Of a stretch of 64,000 bases of DNA, positions 57,180-64,000 are shown in pieces (positions within the stretch are counted from its first letter, which is position 1; the number at the start of each line of letters is the position of its first letter). Both the position numbers and the translations under genes were made by a program. The notes under the pieces are model-generated. The model saw only the letters and a program-made list of their open reading frames with translations, did no database searches and was not told the origin of the DNA. The DNA comes from Campylorhamphus procurvoides (Eukaryota; Chordata; Aves; Passeriformes; Dendrocolaptidae), in contig WBMV01007617.1 in NCBI GenBank assembly GCA_013396655.1, forward strand, positions 391,028-455,027, read 5' to 3'.

Positions 57180-57252
57180 GTGTTGATGGAGAAATGAGGC
57201 TCAACAAGACCAAGGGGTCTGCCCAGGAGCTCTGTGGCAGAGCAGGCATCAA
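57180..57252 (-). mobile_element. MIR-like ancient remnant
   Basis: In antisense: GATGGAGAAATGAGGCTCAA, then ACCAAGGGGTCTGCCCAGGA, then GCTCTGTGGCAGAGCAGGCA. This resembles the MIR core (gatgaggaaactgaggcaca...gtgacttgcccaaggtcaca...gtggcagagc). The call is moderately secure. Confidence 0.5.
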
Positions 57253-60200
57253 TCCATCCTTCTCTGCAGCCTATTGACCCGCAGCAGGGAGGCTTTTCAA
57301 TCGTGGGCAAAAAGGAAATTCCACAAATCCTGATTTTCTCTCAGGGTGTGAGCCATTGGAGGGGAGATCCACTGTTGCCCTGCATCGCTCATGTCCCAGC
57401 CAACCCCAAACTTCTGCTGGGGGACAGGAGAATGGAGTGTGGGGATGAGCACAAGGAAAGACAGGGAGAGGAGAGCTGCTGTCAAATCCCTCTCTCGCCC
57501 TTTCTGATCTGAAGCTCACTTGTAATATTTTCCTTGACTCGGGTTGCTAATGCGTTTTGTTCTCCAGAGTGCGCGTGGCCCGACTTCCCGTGCAGCCTTT
57601 AATTAGTTTCTGGATGATGACATCTCCTCCGAGAATCATCTCGGCGTGTCCCTCCAATCTCGGGGGGAGATAAAGGAATCTAATAAAGACATTCAGCATT
57701 TTGAGGTGATGAGTTTGACAAGCTTTGTATTAGCCACGAGTCGCGTTCAAACTTCGTAGGGTGCTGTCGGCACAGTGTGGCTCATCCTCACACAGGGACT
57801 TTTCCCAGGGGGTCTTCACTGGTACCCAGTGGAATGAGAGGAGCAGAGGACCCTGTGTCCCCTGAGCAGGGTGTGACAGAGTCCCTGTCATTTTGATGGT
57901 CACCATGGAGGCAGTTGTGAGCGAAGCTGTTGTGCCTTGAGGAGAGGTGTCAATAATGCTGGGAAAATGATGCAGGTGTCTTAAGGGTTTGAGATCCTTC
58001 AATTTTCTGCCTTTCAGAAGGCGTTGCTTGGCTTGCAGGGGGAATCCCAGGTGGCTTGGGGTGCAAAAACTGGAAACTAGATCCGTGCAGCGTGTGTGGA
58101 GTTGAAAATGAGATCTGTCTAGACAGGGAGCTGAACTGCCAAACACTCCTTGTTTGGCTGCATTTCTTCGTGGATAATAAACCAAAAGCTTTACTTTTAC
58201 AACTTTCTTCTTGTTTCCTTTTCATTCAGCATCATTGGACTCATTTTGGAGGAGGCAGTGAAGCCCAGAGCAGTGCCACGACTTCCTTCGGGCATTGTAA
58301 CATGAACATAGAACTCTTCCAAACCTGAGCGAGGGATTCTGCCTCCTCTTAAAGCTGCTTATTAATAGTCATGTAAGCAAGTTCTAGTTTGGTTCCCCAC
58401 AGGTGTGGGGTTAGGGTTAGGGTTAGGGGTTTTCTTCCTTTTTGTGGTAGGAAAAAAGATGCAGATCCCTTCAGAGTCTTAAAAGCAGGGGAGTGAATCT
58501 AGCGAGGCAGCACCCTGACTCCTTAGGGAGCCACCTTTCATCCAGGCTGGAGATCTTGGCCCATCCAAAAGTCAGGAAAGAAATCCTTGTGCTGGAGACC
58601 TGCCTTTCCTATCGTGCCATGTTTATTCTGGTGTATCCCTTGTTGACTGCAGCAGTATTGCTGATTTATGCTGTCGTAAGTGGAATCAGATTGGGCTCCC
58701 TTTTGGCACTTAGCTATAAAGTTTGTCTGCAGAAACCCTGCTGTTTATGCGGTGAATTATACCCGTGTTCACAAATACTTTACTAATGAATGATTGGGAA
58801 CGTCTTGTTTCCCCCCTCCTCCCCTGAATTATTGTGATGCCGTGCAGTATAACCTGCTGCAGAGACGGGTGTAAAAAATCTCGTGTCCTCCAAGCTTTGC
58901 TGCCACAGGAGCTGTTACCTGCTTGGGAAATCATTTAGACACATCTCGGTGCCGTATGACACATCTCATTACGCCTCGCTTTAAAACGAGCAATTGTCAT
59001 TAGTTATTTATTAATTGCTTATTAAGGTCGTTATGTATGTCCTCTTCGTTTCCAGCCTCCTTTCTTCATGGCTTTTCCTGCTGCAAGGTTTGTGAAGAGG
59101 GGGATCAATGGCTGGGCAAAGCTGGGCCAAACCTGGGAAGGGGGTGATGGTGCCAACCCAGGGTCCAGGCAGCCCAGGGGGGCAGGATTTGCACCCACAA
59201 GGGGTTTGTGTACAAATCTATGTGACCAAGCAGGCTCTGAGGCTGTGTTTACCCTTCCTCACACCCTGTGAACATCCTCAAAACAGATTCTGAGCTGGGT
59301 TGATACAATGGAAGGGTGATGTGATGGAAGGATGTTGTGATGGAAGGACAAAGCCCTCTCTGCTTTTCTCTTCATTATAATGGTGTTAGAGCAGTACAAA
59401 CTGATTTAAAAGGCCATTATAACACACACGTAATTGAAGGTACAGGGCTCTCAATTTGCTCCCTAAAGGCAGAAAGCTTTGGAACACAAAAGAGGGAGAA
59501 GGCACAGTGGAGGTGCCTGGTACTGCAGCAGCCAGAGCACTGAACCTTCTCCCAGCTTGGATCTGGTTACAACCTGGAGCCTGATTTTGGGGTCCCTGCC
59601 TTGTGCCTGGCTTTGGCAGACCCCTCCAATCCTAGAGTGTGGGCTTGGATTGACTTGTAACAAGGACACCCAGGACTCCCCCTTGCTGAATCCCAGAGGC
59701 AGGACCTGTGGTAGCAAACTCTGTAGAACACAGGGAAGTCAGTGTGTGACAGCAGTGAGGAGCTGTTACTAAAGCAGGAGCAGCGTCAGGCTGATGCTCA
59801 GGAAGCTGCCAGTGCACATCACAGATCGCCTGCAGAATGCAAGTCTGACTCTCCCTCTTTTTCTTTCTTCCAGACACTTTTATAGTTGTTCTTTGTTGTT
59901 TGCTTTGATCTGGAGCAGATGTTGCTCGTGCTGGAAGATGGAGGTTTGCATGTTTTATGAAGGGGAAGCAGGCACTACGAGGCTTACCAGGAAAGCCACT
60001 CACTCCCAGGCTGTGCTGGGGGCTGCGAGTCCCCTTCGCTGGGGTGAGCACCTGCTCTGCCTCACTCTCACACTTTCCACATTTGCAGATTTGGAAAGAT
60101 CATGGGTGTGTTTCTGCACACCTTCCTTGTCTCCTAGAAGTGGGTGCAAAGGAGGTGGTTAAGGCAAAAAAATGCAATTGCTCCTTGAAAGGCAACCAGG

Positions 60201-60539
60201 TTGGTGAGGCTCACCTAAGATCTCCTTCCCAGTCTCCCCAGTCTCTGGTGGAGAGGTTGTTCCACATCCACACTCCCCTCATACTCAGGGCACTCCTTGC
60301 CTGATGCATGGCTGAAATTTGGGGTGCCAGGTGTGTCAGGGAGAGGATAGCCCAGCCAATTAGCAGGGTCAGTGCATGCAAGGAGGGTGAGTGGAAGGTA
60401 ATCACTGTGGGGATGGCAGGGCCTGAGTAAGGAGGCAAACCTGTGGCTGGTTATGTAATTTGGGAGAAGCTATAAAAGGCAGCTGGGGCAGCAATCAGGG
60501 ATCAGTCCTGTAATGAGTGTCATGGGAGAGGCAGCAGGG
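57253..60539. other. Intron without recognisable genes
   Basis: An AT-rich unique block at 58935-59045 contains AATTGTCATTAGTTATTTAT and could be conserved. A three-unit ~16-base repeat (ATGGAAGGATGTTGTG-like) lies at 59309-59348. The telomere-type repeat at 58407 is listed separately. Confidence 0.45.
58407..58429 (+). repeat. Short interstitial telomeric repeat
   Basis: Three perfect TTAGGG units at 58411-58428 are preceded by GGGG and followed by GG. Arrays this short are usually relics of double-strand break repair or chance, not fusion points. Confidence 0.9.
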
Positions 60540-60686
60540 GAGGTGGTATAGATGCCAGGGGAGCCCTGTGGCATTCCCAGGATGTGAAGAGGTGGTGTAG
60601 GTGCCAGGGGAGCCCTGCAGCATTCCCAGGATGTGAAGAGGTGGTGTAGATGCCAGGGGAGCCCTGCAGCATTCCCAGGATGTGAA
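60540..60686. repeat. Minisatellite, 49-bp unit, 3 units
   Basis: Three units of exactly 49 bases start at 60540, 60589 and 60638. Each holds GGTGGTRTAGRTGCCAGGGG and GCATTCCCAGGATGTGAA. Units differ at only a few positions, so the array is fairly young and likely to vary in copy number. Confidence 0.95.
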
Positions 60687-61746
60687 GATCTGTGCGCAGC
60701 GATGCCATGAGGTACGTGAGCTTTTGCACCTGTGCTGGCTCCAGAGCGGGTGTTTGGAGGTGAAAGCATAGCAGGGATATTGCCTGTGCCAGTGGCAGGA
60801 GGGTGTCTGTGCGCCAGGGAATCGATCTGTGGAGGCAAGCACATATGCTTGTATCCGTAAGGACATATATCACCTGACTGAACACCCTCGAACGTGTAAC
60901 GCGCCATATGGTTTGGTTAAATATTTAAGCAAGCTGCTTTCTGTCCTGAGGACTCCTTGTGTGTGTGTGAGAGGAGTCAAACTGGAGGCACACCCTGGGC
61001 ACCTGTGGAGGGCTGAGAGCAGCCCAGAGACCTCCCCCAGCATCGTGGTGAGGATGGGGAGGGGAGAGGAAAAGGAGTTGGATCAATAAACCACCATCCT
61101 GCCTCTGGGGAAATGTGTGCTGTTTCACTGGAGCAGCTTGGCCAACACTGCCATGTTTAATCACTTCTGAGCAGGAGAGATGCTGAACACGAAAGGACTG
61201 CCCGCAAGGAGAGGGTTCCCGCCTGGGAAGCCTGCATTTACTTAGCTTTATTTATTTATTCATTCCCAAAGGGACACAGCTCCATCTGCATCCTCCTTTC
61301 GGCATAGAAAGTGTCTCCTTTGCCCCGGTGCTGCAGAAATGCCAGCTGATGGTGAAAGTCCTTTAATGAGGAGGGAATGGAAGCAGTGGTGACTGTTAAA
61401 TGATACTAAATATATTCTTGGATCACGTTATTAAGATTTCCCTCCCCAATGTAGTAAAAGCCTTACAACACACCTGTTCAGTCTCCAGAACGGTGTTTGG
61501 AACAGTTCGTGTGGTTAAATATTCAAACATTTAATTAGCATACAATAACCACTGTGTTAAATCCTACCACTGCATAGTTCATTCCAGAGTGAGTTAACAG
61601 CTTCTGTGATGTTGTTGCTCTCTTTTGCTTCCCAGCTATTCCTGCCTCCTCTTATTCCGGATGGGACACGGGAAATTGCATCTCCCTGAGTGTCCTGAAC
61701 TTGCTGGAGTCTGGTGGGCTTTTTCCCTGGTGCATGAGCTGCTTTT
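60687..61746. other. Intron; AT-rich candidate element at 61380-61600
   Basis: Bases 61380-61600 are AT-rich and unique, with GATACTAAATATATTC, GGTTAAATATTCAAACATTT and AATTAGCATACAATAACC. They could form a conserved element. The rest of the stretch shows a (TTTA)n run near 61248 and nothing else supported. Confidence 0.35.
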
Positions 61747-62010
61747 TATAGAATCATGCAGTGTTTTGGGTTGGAAGGGACCTTAAAGACCATCTCATTC
61801 CACCCCCTGCCATGGGCAGGGACACCTTCCACTATCCCAGGCTGCTCCAAGCCCTGTCCAACCTGGCCTTGGACACTTCCAGGGATGGGGCAGCCACAGC
61901 TTCTCTGGGCACCCTGTGCCAGGGCCTGCCCACCCTCATTGTAAAGAACTTCATATATCTGTTCTAAATTAACCCTGCTAATGTTAAAACCATTCCACTT
62001 TGTCCTGTGA
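61747..62010 (-). mobile_element. CR1 LINE 3'-end fragment
   Basis: This antisense copy is one of the best preserved here: TATAGAATCATGCAGTGTTT, GGGTTGGAAGGGACCTTAAA, CCCCCTGCCATGGGCAGGG, CACTTCCAGGGATGGGGCAG, CTTCTCTGGGCACCCTGTGC and CCATTCCACTTTGTCCTGTG in order. About 264 bases remain. Confidence 0.95.
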
Positions 62011-62859
62011 ATGAAACCCAAATTTAATTTTAGTTCTGTTTAATTATCTGGTCAGGTGATTTTTGTCTCTTGCCTGGGTGGGAGCAAACCTGTCTATGCA
62101 GTCCTAGAGTAGCAGCTCAAAGTCTGACTTGATTCTTTATTTTAAAGTCACTGCAAAACAAGCTGAATTGGGTCGGTGTGGATTCAGCAGTAAAAGACAT
62201 CAGAAAGGTTCCTCTGTGATGCAGCAAACAACACATTAAAGATGATGGATACTGCTCTAGTTTGTGGGAACTTAGAGCTGAAAGCTATTGCTGTATCCCA
62301 GGCAGTGGTGGGTGATCCACTTGCCTCTGCTTGTCTCTTCCCACCTCTCCAAAATGATAGTGGTAATACCCCCTTGGCCTATTTTTGTTGTCCAGCCAGT
62401 AAGCTCTGTGTTTTTAAAGCACATATGGATTTCTTGGCTGGCAGTCTCAGCAGGAACACAGCAGGGCAATCAAAGTACTGTTGTAATTAATTGCTTCTCC
62501 TCAGTGGAATACCTGGCCATGGGCAGAGCATCTCTGGTTGCTCCCAAGGAGTGCTGTGCTGTCCCCTTAATGACACCAGTGCATATTAATGGTTCTTCTG
62601 GTGTTGTCTTCATGCCCTCCACTGTCCTGCCCCAGAGCCCCCACTGTTTGGGAGCATCTGATCCATAGTTTTTCTCCAGTGCATGATTAGCAGATTAGCC
62701 ATCATGCCCAGAGCAGCAAAAAAAATGAACTCCCAGAAGCCCTTCAAAACAGAGAATAATTCATTACCCACCTTGATTTCCACTTAAAATGTACTTTAAC
62801 TACACTTCCAACTACAAACCCTAAATCATCATCATGTTCACAAAAAATCCATCATTTTT

Positions 62860-62935
62860 TATTTTATTGCACGGCACTGGCATGACATAATCCCTTCCAG
62901 AGAGTCTTGGAGTGCTTTACAGATCAATAAATTAC
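62860..62935 (-). mobile_element. MIR/L2-like ancient remnant
   Basis: TTTATTTTATTGCACGGCAC, CCAGAGAGTCTTGGAGTGCT and TTACAGATCAATAAATTA match the antisense order of the MIR3/L2 tail (atttatatagcgcctttcatc...tcaaagcgctttacagacattaattaa). The copy is diverged. Confidence 0.5.
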
Positions 62936-64000
62936 TTACCTGCACAGCAGAGGCATTGCGTGCAAGGCCATTGCAGTCATTCCGGCTCGGCACAGCCCGG
63001 GAAGGTGTGGGAGGTGGGGAGAGGCAGGGAAGGGATGCTCAGGAGTGGGATGCAAGTCAGGAATGGGGGCACTGTGATGGCCTGGGCTGCAGCTCAGAGT
63101 GGGGTGATGGATGGGGCTCGGCCAGGAAGGGTGGAAGGAGTGGGATGCTTTGCGAGTGATTTGTGGCTCTCCTGCAAAGCGCCGCAGAGGGTGCCAATCC
63201 ACGGCGATGCTCCCGAGAAAGCCTGGAAATAAACCCAGGAAGGTGATGGTCTTTATTATGTTCTGCAGGTGCAGGCTGATAACAGCAGCAGATCGTTTTT
63301 CCTCATACAGCCTCACCACGGAGCTCCTGGAAAGCCCAGCCCTCCCCGGCAGCCGCATCGTGTCCTCTGCTCACACAGCTGCAGCAGCTGAGCACTCTCT
63401 GCTTGCTCCTCATCCCTCTCTAGCCCCTTCCTCCTCTCCCCCTGTCTTGCATGTGTGTCCTCTCCTTAGGTCTGGACCCCTTGTATCTGATCCTCTCCTG
63501 AGTGTTCGTGATGGCAGTGCCAATGCAGTGGGATGGCTTTCATCCCCATGGAATTTCCCTTCCTTTGCATGGGGGTAGAACCTGGAGGCTCCTTGGTAGA
63601 TTAATGGTCTTCATAACCAGTTCCTCGTGGTGTTTCTCTGGTTGTGAGGGCCTGGCAGAGATCCTGCATGGCTGCAGGAGTTTGAAGGAGTGGATGGTGC
63701 TTTCTCAGGATGCAGCTCTGCTGGGAAGGGTTTGTCATGGCTGAGAGGACACAAGGAGTGCTGAAGGGGGGTAGGAAGAAGCACTGTCTCACACACTATG
63801 GAAGTGCTGAGGAGTTGCTTCTTGAGCCTCCCTAAAATGACTGAATCCCCTCTGGCTACAATTTTTTCCCACCTCAGCCCTGTCTTCTCTGCCCCCTCTT
63901 TTTCCTGTGAGTTCCTGCCAAGTCAGATGAGACTGATGGGCTACTGCATAGCTGGCTGAGGTGGAGTGAGGATGGAAACAGTCTCCTCCACCCACAGTTT
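62936..64000. other. Intron to window end, nothing recognised
   Basis: Unique, moderately GC-rich sequence. No IgLON exon, repeat or RNA gene was recognised up to the window edge. Confidence 0.45.

Larger units (their letters stand above)
42669..64000 (+). other. NTM: NTM intron downstream of the exon (partial)
   Basis: The 21.3 kb right of the exon holds no recognisable next IgLON exon. That exon should open by completing a Val codon and continue into the Ig2 domain with S-P-K-like residues, and later T-W-R-H. Very long introns at this point are usual for IgLON genes. Contents are CR1, old MIR/L2-like remnants, minisatellites and the palindromic block at 49313-49607. Confidence 0.8.

Overview
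The window is vertebrate nuclear DNA, almost certainly from a bird. Only one protein-coding exon can be supported in 64 kb: a 233-bp exon on the + strand at 42436-42668. It encodes the second half of the first immunoglobulin domain of an IgLON cell-adhesion protein. The signature around the [10 protein letters not shown] stretch and the [16 protein letters not shown] motif point to neurotrimin (NTM; called CEPU-1 in chicken). The bird assignment rests on about 14 CR1 LINE 3'-end fragments, the dominant avian repeat, and on the near absence of other young transposons.

Layout. Positions 1-42435 are intron upstream of the exon, and 42669-64000 are intron downstream. No second exon, promoter, CpG island, tRNA or other gene was recognised in either. 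All longer open frames are chance frames or translations of simple repeats. The first intron opens with a long polypyrimidine tract (1982-2604). It then holds a 1156-bp direct duplication (2219-3374 and 3376-4531) whose copies are separated by a single N and differ, by eye, at one base. That is best read as an unmerged haplotype overlap at an assembly gap, not as biology. The rest of this intron carries CR1 fragments in both orientations, A-rich tracts, a related pair of ~117-bp elements at 18019 and 20449, and AT-rich unique blocks that may be conserved noncoding elements.

The downstream intron carries CR1 fragments, an old CR1 copy at 45109-45492 that resembles copies shared across reptiles, and several MIR/L2-like remnants (47726, 49924, 55450, 57180, 62860). 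It also holds two minisatellites (23-bp units at 50414; 49-bp units at 60540) and a short interior telomere-type repeat (58407). The most unusual non-coding stretch in the window is a ~295-bp block at 49313-49607. It repeats short palindromes related to GTTACTACAGTAAC in both orientations and contains a perfect 14-bp palindrome.

No multi-gene system exists here. The biology is one exon of a GPI-anchored neuronal adhesion protein set in very long introns. The noncoding structure at 49313-49607 and the 18019/20449 pair are the best candidates for something undescribed.
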